From NCBI RefSeq assembly GCF_000285555.1, contig NZ_HE610997.1, positions 196,045-260,044 on the forward strand: DNA of 64,000 nucleotides. The letters are read 5' to 3'. Below, piece by piece: positions 8,640-17,184 of the stretch (position 1 is the stretch's first letter; every line of letters begins with the position of its first letter). The DNA is from Kurthia massiliensis. GTDB taxonomy: Bacteria > Bacillota > Bacilli > Bacillales_A > Planococcaceae. The notes under the pieces are model-generated. The model was not told the DNA's origin, ran no database searches, and was given only the letters and a program-made list of their open reading frames with translations. The position numbers and the translations under genes are program-made.

Positions 8640-9042
8640 CTAAAACGTCTCCTTTATAATAATCCGTTTAATATGTCAATTCTTTATAGTAACAAATAAT
8701 TTTTTTTATAAATAAGTTGCACAAATTTTGTACACAACTTTAAGCTACATACACTCTAACACCTTTCTTCGATAATGTACACTATATAAACCTTAAAATA
8801 CTTATGCATTTTTGTAATGATTACGATACCTTCAAGCATAAGCAAAATGCAGTCATATCAACGGTTCGTGAACCTTTTCACAATCTTTTTGTTTTATCGT
8901 TAAATTCAGAAAATTCGTCAATATCTATTTGAGATGAATTCATTCGCAAAATTCGATTTATCCATCTATTTTTGATATATACAATCTCTTTTGCGCTTTC
9001 GAAAAAAAGCGCTTATTATAAAAAGAAGAGGGAGTGAAACAT
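8640..9042. other. 403-base non-coding region with several inverted repeats
   Basis: No open frame with a ribosome binding site is seen. Notable structures are a nested inverted repeat with AAGTTG / CAACTT outer arms (8714-8740); CTTATGCATTTT (8801-8812), whose two halves can pair with either GCATAAG (8836-8842) or AAAATGCA (8844-8851); GGTTC-GT-GAACC (8863-8874); and a weak CodY-like match (12 of 15) at 8901-8915. A GCGCTTT / AAAGCGC hairpin near 8992-9012 precedes the next gene. It may hold two divergent promoters and possibly a small RNA. Confidence 0.4.
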
Positions 9043-9237
9043 ATGGCACAAGATACAAAAAAACTGCTACTTGCAGCGGGGGGCATCGTCTTAACAGGCG
9101 TCGTGACGGCGATGGCATTATCAAAATCTGAAAAAGTATATGAGAAACAATTTAAAAAACAAGCTGACGCGACAGTGAAAGCAAATATTGCAGACATTCG
9201 CGCTCGCCTAGCTCAATTAGAAAACGAATATCAATAA
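9043..9237 (+). CDS. Small membrane-anchored protein, unknown function
   Basis: A 64-residue protein with one hydrophobic segment near the N terminus (about residues 8-24, LLLAAGGIVLTGVVTAMAL) followed by a charged helix that ends in LAQLENEYQ, likely a short coiled coil. A single-pass membrane anchor with the helix in the cytoplasm is plausible. AGAGGGAG lies nine bases before ATG 9043; the upstream in-frame GTG at 9034 directly abuts the site and is less likely. Monocistronic with its own terminator. No family recognised. Confidence 0.65.
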   Translation: MAQDTKKLLLAAGGIVLTGVVTAMALSKSEKVYEKQFKKQADATVKANIADIRARLAQLENEYQ

Positions 9238-9240
9238 TAC

Positions 9241-9271
9241 AAAAAGGACGAAGCGCGCTTCGTCCTTTTTT
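9241..9271. terminator. Bidirectional intrinsic terminator
   Basis: A perfect palindrome, AAAAAGGACGAAGC followed by its complement, lies between convergent genes and has T runs on both strands. Confidence 0.92.
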
Positions 9272-9912
9272 CATACATATAAATAAATACATATATACAT
9301 AGCAACCGCACCGAATAGTACGAACATATGCCACACTGTATGGCTAAATAACAATTTCGTTTCTTTAAAGAAATAGACGCCACTCATAAAGCAAAGTGCG
9401 CTCACCGCAATCCAAATCATTCCTTGCCAATGGACGTGATGATAAATTGGTACGATTGCTACTGTCATCAACCACCCGAGTGCGATATATAAACGAATCG
9501 AAATACGTTGAATCTGCTTATAGTAACGCATTTTCAAAAAAATGCCGCATAAGCCCAAGATAAAAACGAGCGTAAACATGACGATACCGAACTTGCCACC
9601 GACAGCAATTAACATCATCGGTGCATACGTGCCAACGATTAACATATAAATCGCTGAATGATCTAACCTTCTAAAAAATTCACGCCACTTAGACATGGAC
9701 GTATGAAAAATAGTTGATGTCGCAAACGATAATATCATCGACCCCATAAATAATGTATAGCTTATGTATTCTACTGGTTGCGACGATTTTTGTAGTAAAA
9801 AATACGTCATTGGAATCGCGATGATGAGGGCGACAGCATGCGTATAAGCATTCCACTGTTTTTCAGCAATTTGTTGTTCACGTGTTTTTCGCTTTACCCG
9901 TTCTAAAAACAT
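9271..9912 (-). CDS. Hemolysin III / TrhA family membrane protein
   Basis: Seven-helix integral membrane protein of the PAQR/hemolysin III family (YqfA/TrhA), which have conserved metal-binding residues and are implicated in lipid homeostasis rather than true haemolysis. Visible signatures are ATSTIFHT in helix 2, FRRLDHSAIYMLIVGTYAP, and the terminal HTVWHMFVLFG. These carry the conserved Ser/His/Asp/His set. Start ATG 9912 is eight bases from AAAGGAAG; the GTG at 9921 overlaps that site. It follows the gene at 9927 with only 14 bases between, so they are probably one transcript. Confidence 0.88.
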   Translation of the reverse strand: MFLERVKRKTREQQIAEKQWNAYTHAVALIIAIPMTYFLLQKSSQPVEYISYTLFMGSMILSFATSTIFHTSMSKWREFFRRLDHSAIYMLIVGTYAPMMLIAVGGKFGIVMFTLVFILGLCGIFLKMRYYKQIQRISIRLYIALGWLMTVAIVPIYHHVHWQGMIWIAVSALCFMSGVYFFKETKLLFSHTVWHMFVLFGAVAMYICIYLYV

Positions 9913-9926
9913 CTGCGTCACTTCCT

Positions 9927-10487
9927 TTAAAGCAATTTAAAGTGTGTTTTTACTTTTAACTTTTTCGCCCGTGCGATGATCATTTGCGCAAACGTTTCAT
10001 ATGCTGCCGTTTGCTGGATACGCGCTTGGCGATACAACCTTGTCGCGGTAATCGCCGCTTCGTCTTGTTTTAAAATTGCGCGTGTATATCCCCATTCTTT
10101 ATTGAGAAAAATATTACGCGCTTCTAAATAAGCGATATACGCCTCAGCGATTGGTTGATCGATTGCTTCTGTTTGTGCGAGCAATTGCTTCATCTCTGCT
10201 AACTCTTCGTTTAGTTCTTCATGAAATAAACGAATCGCTTCCACCAGATCTTCCGGCAATTGTTTCGTCTCTAACACATGTTGTCTGCCTTCTTCATCAA
10301 GAAAGAGCGCATAAATTTCATTTTGTTTCGCAATTGAAAACGCCACATAGCTATGCCATAAACGCTCCTCCATTTGCTGAAATTTTCTCGTTACTGGGTC
10401 GTCTTTCAATTGGTTACTTTTACTACGCTTTGTCATACTTACACCAATAACGATGAGTACGACGATGCCAATCATAACACCCATCAT
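9927..10487 (-). CDS. Membrane-anchored protein of unknown function
   Basis: About 186 residues: one N-terminal hydrophobic helix (MGVMIGIVVLIVIGVSM), then a mostly helical, charged cytoplasmic part with strong heptad character (residues 30-110) and a basic C terminus. GGAG lies eight bases before ATG 10487; an in-frame GTG nine bases further upstream is too close to the site. It is first gene of a likely two-gene unit with the TrhA-like protein. No domain recognised. Confidence 0.55.
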   Translation of the reverse strand: MMGVMIGIVVLIVIGVSMTKRSKSNQLKDDPVTRKFQQMEERLWHSYVAFSIAKQNEIYALFLDEEGRQHVLETKQLPEDLVEAIRLFHEELNEELAEMKQLLAQTEAIDQPIAEAYIAYLEARNIFLNKEWGYTRAILKQDEAAITATRLYRQARIQQTAAYETFAQMIIARAKKLKVKTHFKLL

Positions 10488-10683
10488 GTCATTCACTCCA
10501 AAACCACTATCATTTTTACTTTCTATTTTCTATATTTTAAACCTTTCGCCTCTTTTCGACTACTGAAAACAACAATAATTTTCGCAAATATAACATTTAT
10601 CAGTTAATTCAAACATTTCATCACGATAGCAGCGTGAACTGTTATATAATAGAACCAGTATACTTCAGAGGGGGATTTCAGAA

Positions 10684-11481
10684 ATGAAAGTATCAACTAC
10701 ACATTTAGAAAAAGAAGATGCAAAAATTGTTTATCAAGAAACAGCCGGGTTGGTGATTATTACGATTCGTCGTCCCCAAGCGAAAAATGCGTTAACAGCG
10801 AATATGTGGCAACAACTTCGCGCTATCGCCTTACAAACACTTGAAAATCCAAAAAATAAAGTGTTGATGATTCGCGGTTACGGTGAAAGCTTTACAGCAG
10901 GCTCTGATATTAAAGAGTTTAACGCGATTTCACTTGAAAAAGCGGAAGCGGCTTTCGTCGATATGGAGCGTACGATTTCAACGATTGAACGATTACCAAT
11001 TCCAACAATTGCTGTTATCAATGGACCTGCAATGGGCGCAGGGTTAGAATTAGCACTTGCTTGCGATTTACGCATTGGCTCTGAAAAAGCAAAACTTGGC
11101 ATTCCAGTCGGCAAATTAGGTATTACATTAAATAACCAATTTGCCCAACGTCTCGTATCACTGATTGGTCCTAGCATGGCGAAAGATTTAGTTTATACAG
11201 GCCGTATGTTAAAAACAGATGATGCTTATCGTTTAGGCATGTTAAATTATACGACGACTTCTGACCAATTAGATCGTTATGCAATTCGCGTCGGTAAATT
11301 AGTCGCATCGATGTCACCAGCTTCTTTATTAGCAGTAAAAACGTCGGTACAAGAATGTGTCGATTCAACACCTCAACTTTGGGAAGGTACGACACCTTTT
11401 GTCGGCGCAGATTTCGCAGAAGGTGTACGCGCCTTCGTTGAAAAACGTCCAGCTGAATTTAAACGTGTCGTAAAAAAGTAA
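10684..11481 (+). CDS. Enoyl-CoA hydratase/isomerase (crotonase) family protein
   Basis: Crotonase-fold enzyme acting on an acyl-CoA thioester. The oxyanion-hole segments ESFTAGSDIKEF and INGPAMGAGLELALACD are clear. The first catalytic glutamate is present (E122 in GLELA), but the position of the second hydratase glutamate (the E of QPEIxLG in classical crotonase) is Val142 in IPVGKLG. This makes a simple 2-enoyl-CoA hydratase unlikely and favours an isomerase or another crotonase reaction. A -10 box TATAAT lies at 10645-10650 and AGAGGGGG precedes ATG 10684. It stands alone, without other beta-oxidation genes. Confidence 0.8.
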   Translation: MKVSTTHLEKEDAKIVYQETAGLVIITIRRPQAKNALTANMWQQLRAIALQTLENPKNKVLMIRGYGESFTAGSDIKEFNAISLEKAEAAFVDMERTISTIERLPIPTIAVINGPAMGAGLELALACDLRIGSEKAKLGIPVGKLGITLNNQFAQRLVSLIGPSMAKDLVYTGRMLKTDDAYRLGMLNYTTTSDQLDRYAIRVGKLVASMSPASLLAVKTSVQECVDSTPQLWEGTTPFVGADFAEGVRAFVEKRPAEFKRVVKK

Positions 11482-11505
11482 AGACTGCCTTACTTTTAAG
11501 GCATT

Positions 11506-11543
11506 AAAAAAGAGCTCTCCTTTATCGGAGTGGCTCTTTTTTT
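11506..11543. terminator. Bidirectional intrinsic terminator
   Basis: AGAGCTCTCC / GGAGTGGCTCT stem with a six-base loop, T run on the plus strand and A run upstream giving T on the minus strand. It serves both convergent genes. Confidence 0.85.
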
Positions 11544-11550
11544 ATATCAT

Positions 11551-11784
11551 TTATTGTTCATCGGCTAAACGTTTGTTTTTCGCATCAATGACTTGTTGTG
11601 GTGTCACGTCTGTGCCGTTAGGGTCTAATACTTTTACGTTCGTAATAATGCCATGCGCTTGTGCACGGAATTCACCTAAATATTGTTTGCGTAGCACAAT
11701 TTGTTCAGCGGCTTCTACTGCAGTTAATGTGCCCGCTTTTTGTTTTGCTGCTAATTCGTTAATACGTGGTAAGATTGAAATCAT
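11551..11784 (-). CDS. DUF896 family protein (YnzC-like)
   Basis: A 77-residue cytoplasmic protein of the DUF896 family: an N-terminal helical hairpin (ISILPRINELAAKQKAG, then a TAVEAAEQIVLRKQYL helix) followed by the conserved VKVLDPNGTDVTPQQV. In B. subtilis the relative YnzC belongs to the SOS-induced yneA operon. Here the gene is alone, with its own terminator, and I saw no LexA-type box upstream. GAGGTGG precedes ATG 11784. Biochemical role unknown. Confidence 0.85.
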   Translation of the reverse strand: MISILPRINELAAKQKAGTLTAVEAAEQIVLRKQYLGEFRAQAHGIITNVKVLDPNGTDVTPQQVIDAKNKRLADEQ

Positions 11785-11928
11785 TTTGCCACCTCGTTTG
11801 TTAGATTCATCATTTATCTTTAATTCAAGTATTTTTCTTTCGAGATATTTGATGTTGAACTAACTATACAATAGAACGTAAAAAAAATCTAGTATTTTGT
11901 TTAAATACCATATTTAGGCGTCTGACAA

Positions 11929-11959
11929 CAAAAAAAGATACCTCTTATAAGGTATCTTT
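11929..11959 (-). terminator. Intrinsic terminator of the HAD / P-loop / GNAT operon
   Basis: AAAGATACC / GGTATCTTT stem with a seven-base loop and T run on the minus strand, ten bases after the GNAT stop. Confidence 0.85.
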
Positions 11960-11968
11960 GAGACTGGA

Positions 11969-12448
11969 CTATAAAGGTTTTACAAGGTTAAACCATGACT
12001 CTCCACCGTGCGTCGATGTCGAAGCACCTTCATTCATATAACCGTGCGCTTCATAATATGAAATGAGTGGCGCTTTGCACGTTAACGTAACCGTTTCACG
12101 TTGCGCTTGTCGCGCTACCGCTTCCATTGCATTTAATAATTGCGTGCCATATCCTCGCCCGCGATCATCTGGGTGAACGGCAATGCTCAAAATACTTTGA
12201 TGTCCACCTGTTCGTGTATTGGCCGATAACGTTTCAAACAAATCGTCCGTAATATAACGTTGTGGCATAACATTACCGACACAAAAAGCACGGACTTCTC
12301 CCGCTTCTTCGACGACAAAAAATGTATCTGCAATTTTTTCAATACGTTCTTTCATAGATGCTTCACTCGCTGCTTCCGTTTCGGTAAAACCTGCACGTTC
12401 AATTTCCATAATACGTGCTAAATCTTTCAATTGTGCTTGTCGAATCAT
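11969..12448 (-). CDS. GNAT family N-acetyltransferase
   Basis: A 159-residue GCN5-related acetyltransferase. The acetyl-CoA loop is seen as SIAVHPDDRGRGYGTQLL (residues about 91-108, R/Q-x-x-G-x-G/A motif), followed by the helix NAMEAVARQA and the late strand LTCKAPLISYYEAHGY. The substrate is unknown; the fold resembles arylalkylamine/small-amine acetyltransferases. The Shine-Dalgarno is weak (GCAGTAGA), and an AGGAAG lies about 19 bases upstream. It follows the P-loop gene after 33 bases and probably ends that operon. Confidence 0.82.
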   Translation of the reverse strand: MIRQAQLKDLARIMEIERAGFTETEAASEASMKERIEKIADTFFVVEEAGEVRAFCVGNVMPQRYITDDLFETLSANTRTGGHQSILSIAVHPDDRGRGYGTQLLNAMEAVARQAQRETVTLTCKAPLISYYEAHGYMNEGASTSTHGGESWFNLVKPL

Positions 12449-12481
12449 TCATTCTACTGCTTTTATTCTTCCTACTTAAGC

Positions 12482-13288
12482 TTAAGCGTCTACTAATTCT
12501 ACGCCGACGACTTTTATACGAATTTGACCAAACTGTAAATCATAGCGTTTAGTAAACGTATCAATGATGATGCGTTGCGCATGTTCTAACGGATTTTTTT
12601 GTACGTGTAATGACATCATTTTCAAGACGACTTGTACGTCTAGCGCTGGCAATGGTTGCAACGTTAAATGCATTTTTTTCACTGCTAACGTCTCTTCCGC
12701 TTCAATCGCCTCTTTTAAAACGTCCATCATATCTTTTACGGAAATTTGCACGACGTCATCGTGGAAATCGGGTAATACAATTGTTGTCTCGCCAATTTTA
12801 TCACGCTTTGGCGATACAATTTCCATACCGCGTCGAATTAAACGTCTAAAGAAATTTTGTTCGACTTGTTGCATCGGTAACGGCATCGTATGTTGCCCTT
12901 CATGTTTACGCATAAATCGGGCAAGTTTGATTTGTGCCTCAGATGCGACGTCTTCAATATAAATGCGTTCGTCAATCGTTAACCCTAAGCGCATAGCAAT
13001 TTTAGACGTCATTTTATCAGAAGTACCGATAATCAGTAATGAAGATGGACGCTCGATGTTCATCGCTTCTACGACTTCATCACGATGTGCATCATCGGTA
13101 AAGATCGCACGTCGTACAGCTTTCAACGCACTTTTTTCAAATTTAGCCGACGTACCTGCGCATCGTTTACCGTCAACGATCAATAAGCCATCATCAATTA
13201 ACGCATCGATACTATGTGTGAATGCATAAGACAAAGCAGCCGTACTTTTCCCTGTGCCACTTGCCCCACTTAACGAGATGACTTTCAT
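12482..13288 (-). CDS. P-loop NTPase with Asp23/Gls24-like C-terminal region
   Basis: A 268-residue protein that starts with a Walker A GASGTGKST (residues 8-16). The middle contains SSLLIIGTSDKM, possibly a Walker B strand. The last 100 residues alternate VQISVKDMMDVLKEAI and LDVQVVLKMMSLHVQ with a terminal IRIKVVGVEL. This pattern is reminiscent of the Asp23/Gls24 (DUF322) fold, which ends in a similar V-x-V-x-G-V strand; I infer this by eye only. The start codon directly follows the HAD stop (TAA-ATG), so the two genes are coupled. A cytoplasmic nucleotide-binding role is likely; the target is unknown. Confidence 0.6.
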   Translation of the reverse strand: MKVISLSGASGTGKSTAALSYAFTHSIDALIDDGLLIVDGKRCAGTSAKFEKSALKAVRRAIFTDDAHRDEVVEAMNIERPSSLLIIGTSDKMTSKIAMRLGLTIDERIYIEDVASEAQIKLARFMRKHEGQHTMPLPMQQVEQNFFRRLIRRGMEIVSPKRDKIGETTIVLPDFHDDVVQISVKDMMDVLKEAIEAEETLAVKKMHLTLQPLPALDVQVVLKMMSLHVQKNPLEHAQRIIIDTFTKRYDLQFGQIRIKVVGVELVDA

Positions 13289-14116
13289 TTACGCGCCTCC
13301 TAATACGTAGTGATCTAACGCAAATGCGACGCCATCTTCTGCATTTGACTTCGTAATATATACGGCCAAATCTTTCACTTCTGGCACCGCATTGCCCATC
13401 GCAACAGGTATCCCTGCATACGTTAACATCGACACATCATTTAATTGATCGCCGACTGCCATCACGGCGCGATTCGGAATATTTAATACTTGTGCTAAAT
13501 GTTTTAACGCATTGCCTTTATTCGCTGTTTTCGAATTCACTTCCATGTTTTGCAAAAATGAACTTGTCACATTATATCCAGCAGCGGCACAGGCGTCCCA
13601 TGCTGTCTGGCGCTCTGCTGGCGTTTTGAAAAATAAATTGAATTTATCAATCGGTTGTTGTAATGATTCATAAAATGCATAAATGTCCGGTACCGTTGTA
13701 CGTGTTTCCCGAATAAAGTCAGGAAATGCTGTTGCACCGTAATGTTCGATATCGTCATAGACGTGTTGCTCAATATATACTTTGCCCCCATGATAAATTT
13801 CGATGCGCATATCATACGGCTTTAAAATATTTAAAATTTTATTCGTTTCTTCAACCGTTAATGCATCTTCGTATAAAGATTGTTGGTCTGCTGTACGCCA
13901 AGCAGCAGAACCATTTCCTGTAATAACATATGGGACAAACGGCAGTTCGCTTAATTCCCATTTCAGTTCATCTAATGTACGTCCTGTACAAATTGTTACG
14001 GCAACCCCTCTCGCAACAACTTGCTGAATCGTTTCTATCGTCTGTTTTGATAATGATAAATCTGGACGTAACGTCGTACCATCCATATCTAATGCGATTA
14101 GTTGTATTTGTTCCAT
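13289..14116 (-). CDS. HAD superfamily hydrolase, Cof/YidA type
   Basis: Cof-type sugar-phosphate or flavin phosphatase of the haloacid dehalogenase superfamily (275 residues). Motif I is LDMDGTT near residue 10, motif II the T of ICTGRT, motif III the K of NKGNALK, and motif IV GDQLNDVSMLTYAG; together they form the magnesium site. A C2B cap lies between motifs II and III. Start ATG 14116 has AGAGGGG seven bases upstream; the open frame to 14248 crosses the previous gene's terminator. It is first in a three-gene operon with the P-loop protein and GNAT. Physiological substrate unknown. Confidence 0.88.
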   Translation of the reverse strand: MEQIQLIALDMDGTTLRPDLSLSKQTIETIQQVVARGVAVTICTGRTLDELKWELSELPFVPYVITGNGSAAWRTADQQSLYEDALTVEETNKILNILKPYDMRIEIYHGGKVYIEQHVYDDIEHYGATAFPDFIRETRTTVPDIYAFYESLQQPIDKFNLFFKTPAERQTAWDACAAAGYNVTSSFLQNMEVNSKTANKGNALKHLAQVLNIPNRAVMAVGDQLNDVSMLTYAGIPVAMGNAVPEVKDLAVYITKSNAEDGVAFALDHYVLGGA

Positions 14117-14147
14117 AAAACCCCTCTTTTCTTCATTCCATTGTACC

Positions 14148-14176
14148 AAAAAACGAGACAGTCGCCCGTCTCGTTT
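14148..14176 (-). terminator. Intrinsic terminator of the YdcF-like gene
   Basis: AAACGAGAC / GTCTCGTTT perfect stem with T run on the minus strand, just after the stop at 14179. Confidence 0.85.
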
Positions 14177-14178
14177 CG

Positions 14179-15180
14179 TTATAAATATGCGCGTAATAAA
14201 AATAAACAAATAATCGTCCACAGTCCCATTAGCACGATGTGAATCCATTTCGTCATGACGAGTAATGCGATATATTCGCGCGTAAACGCATTTGCTAAAT
14301 AATACGTCGCTGTTTTTGAACCAACACCTTGTGCCTTCACTTTTAATTTACGGGCATAAAGGCTTGCGCGGAATACGTGGAAATTATTCGTCACAAATAC
14401 AGCACGATATATTTTCGTTCGTTGTTCGATGAGCTGTTTAGATAGTAAGAAATTTTCATATGTCGTTGTCGATTGATTTTCCACTAAAATTTGTGAAGGA
14501 TCAATATCTGAATGATGTGCTAATGCATAATCACGCATCGCTTCTGCTTCAGACATTAACTCATCTGCACCTTGACCACCCGACATAATAATTGTCGCTG
14601 AACGATGCTCACGCCATACGTCGACAGCTTTATTAATACGACTCGCTAATAATGGCGGTACTTTTTTTCCAATCAGTCCTGAACCGAGTACGATAATGTA
14701 GTCGGGTTTGTATAAAATCGGACGATAATGATACAAAATGGCGTAGAGCGTTGTACTCGTAAACAAATATAAAAAGTAGCCAACAACGCCGACTGCATAG
14801 ACAAAAACGACCTCTGATGCCGTTGAAAAACGATGCAGCATTAAATACCAAATGACCATTCCGATAATGACGACGCCGATTGCGCTAAACAATAAGTTTT
14901 TCGGACGACGCCCTTCTTTTTCCAACAAAATTTTCCCGTTGAAAAACGTTAGTATACTAAGTGCACATAAAATCAGTGGAATAATTGCAAAAAATAAAAT
15001 GATATAAAATCTTGAAACGATTTCTGTCTCACTCGTAATATCCGGTAATATGTAAATCATGCCTAACAGGCCGAATAATCCAAATACGAACCCGCATACG
15101 TACACGTTAAAAAATGAACGTGGTGCAAGCCAATATAACAGCCCTAATACAACAAGCATCGCAACCGCAAACCAAATCAT
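14179..15180 (-). CDS. YdcF/ElyC family (DUF218) membrane protein
   Basis: A 333-residue protein with about five hydrophobic helices in the first 150 residues, then the DUF218 domain: DYIIVLGSGL, an SGGQG turn, EAEAMRDYA and the late VTNNFHVFRA. This fold is found in ElyC/SanA/YdcF proteins linked to envelope polysaccharide or undecaprenyl-phosphate metabolism. A last helix lies at the C terminus. AAGGAGG is seven bases before ATG 15180; ATG 15186 is only one base from it. It lies 12 bases behind the small gene at 15193 and its own terminator follows. Confidence 0.85.
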   Translation of the reverse strand: MIWFAVAMLVVLGLLYWLAPRSFFNVYVCGFVFGLFGLLGMIYILPDITSETEIVSRFYIILFFAIIPLILCALSILTFFNGKILLEKEGRRPKNLLFSAIGVVIIGMVIWYLMLHRFSTASEVVFVYAVGVVGYFLYLFTSTTLYAILYHYRPILYKPDYIIVLGSGLIGKKVPPLLASRINKAVDVWREHRSATIIMSGGQGADELMSEAEAMRDYALAHHSDIDPSQILVENQSTTTYENFLLSKQLIEQRTKIYRAVFVTNNFHVFRASLYARKLKVKAQGVGSKTATYYLANAFTREYIALLVMTKWIHIVLMGLWTIICLFLLRAYL

Positions 15181-15192
15181 AAGCATTCCTCC

Positions 15193-15423
15193 TTAGTCAA
15201 AATCGCCACGTGCGATGCGCGCTTCAAGCGTCTCTACCACATATTGACGACACGCTTCTGATAATGAACTACGCGACGGATGAATCATATCCCCGTACGG
15301 TGTACCACTCACGACACGTACCATTCCGTTGAAGCGTGTATCTTTTTCTGCATCGTAGCCATTAAACTCGATAAAGAGTGTTTGGCCATTCCATGCAAAA
15401 TCAATGACGTTCATATAGTGCAT
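15193..15423 (-). CDS. Hypothetical protein, small and soluble
   Basis: A 76-residue acidic protein starting MHYMNVIDFAWNGQTLFIEF and ending in a helix AARGD-like tail (EARIARGDFD). It has no hydrophobic helix. GGAGG lies eight bases before ATG 15423. It is cotranscribed with the YdcF-like gene, with 12 bases between. I do not recognise the family. Confidence 0.6.
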   Translation of the reverse strand: MHYMNVIDFAWNGQTLFIEFNGYDAEKDTRFNGMVRVVSGTPYGDMIHPSRSSLSEACRQYVVETLEARIARGDFD

Positions 15424-15488
15424 ATAACCCACCTCCATTCATTTCAAACGTAAAAAGAGCAATCCACTATATGCGAATGCCCCTTTCG

Positions 15489-15887
15489 TTATTTTTTTTG
15501 CTGTTGTAACTGTTCAGCGATTTCTTTTTCACGCGCTAGCTGCTGCTTTGCACGTTTATGTTGCATCGATAATTGGAAAAAACTTAAGACGATTACCATT
15601 ATAAATACTGGCTGACGTACATCTAATCCGATATGCGATTGTCCACCAAAAGACGGTAATAAAATAATCACCGCTAATGTGAAGACGATGACACGTAGTT
15701 GCATCCAAAAGTTTTTCATCAGTGAAAGCTTTTTCGTCGGATAAAAACAAATCAATAATAGCACGACGATCACGACATAAAATGGTCCTTGTGGCAATGA
15801 TGCCCATAGCGACCAGTCGTGAAAACTATCTCGTAATAAAACAGCTAATACGAGTATGTATACGATTGCTTCTTTTAAAATGGCCAT
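15489..15887 (-). CDS. Hypothetical membrane protein
   Basis: A 132-residue protein with three or four hydrophobic helices (around residues 5-20, 36-48, 64-80 and 91-107) followed by a charged tail KRAKQQLAREKEIAEQLQ, a short glutamine- and lysine-rich coiled coil. AGGGGGTG precedes ATG 15887. A poor hairpin with a T run near 15452-15485 may end it before the next gene. Unknown function. Confidence 0.6.
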   Translation of the reverse strand: MAILKEAIVYILVLAVLLRDSFHDWSLWASLPQGPFYVVIVVLLLICFYPTKKLSLMKNFWMQLRVIVFTLAVIILLPSFGGQSHIGLDVRQPVFIMVIVLSFFQLSMQHKRAKQQLAREKEIAEQLQQQKK

Positions 15888-15985
15888 GTTACACCCCCTA
15901 TTTTAAGCATATCAGACGTGTTGTGTTTATGCTACTGGCGACTTTTTAATTTAATATAGATTATCGTGCTGTTATATTTAAAAAC

Positions 15986-16023
15986 AAAAAGAGTGGTAAG
16001 GTTGTTTCCTCACCACTCTTTTT
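15986..16023 (-). terminator. Intrinsic terminator of the first LCP gene
   Basis: AAAAAGAGTGGT / ACCACTCTTTTT stem around a 14-base loop (with an inner GAGG/CCTT pairing), T run on the minus strand. Confidence 0.85.
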
Positions 16024-17059
16024 ATTGTGCTGTTTCTACATGTGAACTTAAATATGTGTTATCCGTATTAATGTCTGTATCGACTGGTAAGCCAAGCTGA
16101 CGTTGTAATGATTGACGAACTGATAACACACTTTCTTGTTGCAATTTGTAATAGTAAACCCCTGTTGACATATCATCATAACCTTCTAAAGCTAAACTCG
16201 TCATTTCAGGTTCACCATTTTTCATATAGGCGAATAATGATTTCATCGTGTCAAATGACATATTCGTCGTCATGTTATCCCCGAGCGCTGTAATCATTTC
16301 ACTATATTTCGTTAGAGATGTCGTTGATGTCGCTTTATTGACAATCGCTTCTAAAATCATTTGTTGACGTTTTCCACGTTCAATATCACTGTCTTGATGA
16401 CGTGTACGCGCTAACGCTAACGCTTCACGTCCTGTCAGTTGTTGTGTACCCGCTGTTAAATCAACTGTACGTTTGTCGTACTCATCTAATTCATGTAAAT
16501 CATATGGTACATCTACTGTAATACCATCTAATGCATCTACAACATCAATAAATGCATTGAAGTTTACTTCTACGTAGTAATCAATCGGAATGTTCAATAA
16601 ATTTTGTACTGTTTCGATTGTACTGTCGATGCCTCCGAATGCATGTGCATGATTAATTTTCGTCGCATAATGGACACTCGGAATAAACGTATAAGAATCT
16701 CGTGGAATACTTAACAGTTCGATCGTTTTATCTTCATTATTTAATGTTGCGACCATTAATGCATCTGAACGAGCATGTGTAGACCCTTGTGCGCGTTCTT
16801 CGCTATCATCAATGCCGACGATTAATATCGATAAATTATCTTCTAACGGTTCGACTTGTTCATCACGCATAGTTGATTTCACGTCTCGTAATGAGTCATA
16901 AGATTGCTCGACGGTTTCTTTACTCGTTTCATACAAATAATAAGCATATCCACCAACAGTAAATAGTGCCATTACGATGAGAAACATAAGCGTTCGTACG
17001 AGCCAGCGAAATAGGTGCCGCTTTTTCTTCTGAGGTTGCTGTTTTTTCTGTTCGTCCAT
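16022..17059 (-). CDS. LCP family protein (LytR-CpsA-Psr)
   Basis: Membrane-anchored ligase that transfers undecaprenyl-linked anionic polymers to peptidoglycan. A basic cytoplasmic tail rich in Lys and Gln is followed by one helix (about residues 20-45) and the extracellular LCP domain: LSILIVGIDDSEE, ARSDALMVATL, LSIPRDSYTFIP, INHAHAFGG and LARTRHQDSDIERGKRQ. The conserved arginines and aspartates that hold the polyprenyl-pyrophosphate and metal are all there. The 345 residues fit the family. It lies directly downstream of ltaS but behind a terminator. TagT/U/V and LytR paralogues cannot be told apart. Confidence 0.92.
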   Translation of the reverse strand: MDEQKKQQPQKKKRHLFRWLVRTLMFLIVMALFTVGGYAYYLYETSKETVEQSYDSLRDVKSTMRDEQVEPLEDNLSILIVGIDDSEERAQGSTHARSDALMVATLNNEDKTIELLSIPRDSYTFIPSVHYATKINHAHAFGGIDSTIETVQNLLNIPIDYYVEVNFNAFIDVVDALDGITVDVPYDLHELDEYDKRTVDLTAGTQQLTGREALALARTRHQDSDIERGKRQQMILEAIVNKATSTTSLTKYSEMITALGDNMTTNMSFDTMKSLFAYMKNGEPEMTSLALEGYDDMSTGVYYYKLQQESVLSVRQSLQRQLGLPVDTDINTDNTYLSSHVETAQ

Positions 17060-17141
17060 GTAGCTAAGCTCCTTCTTTATGTTTCTGCGTCCACATATCT
17101 ACATTTTAAACGTAAATATACGATAAAAGTTGCTAAAATTC

Positions 17142-17182
17142 AAAAAAAATCGGTATTTATCATTATAAATACCGATTTTTTT
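17142..17182 (-). terminator. Intrinsic terminator of ltaS
   Basis: AATCGGTATTTA / TAAATACCGATT perfect stem with long T run on the minus strand, directly behind the stop at 17185. Confidence 0.88.
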
Positions 17183-17184
17183 CA

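Noticed and set aside
11785..11960. LexA/SOS control of the DUF896 gene
   Set aside because: B. subtilis ynzC is in an SOS operon, but I found no GAAC-N4-GTTC site and no yneA-like neighbour here.
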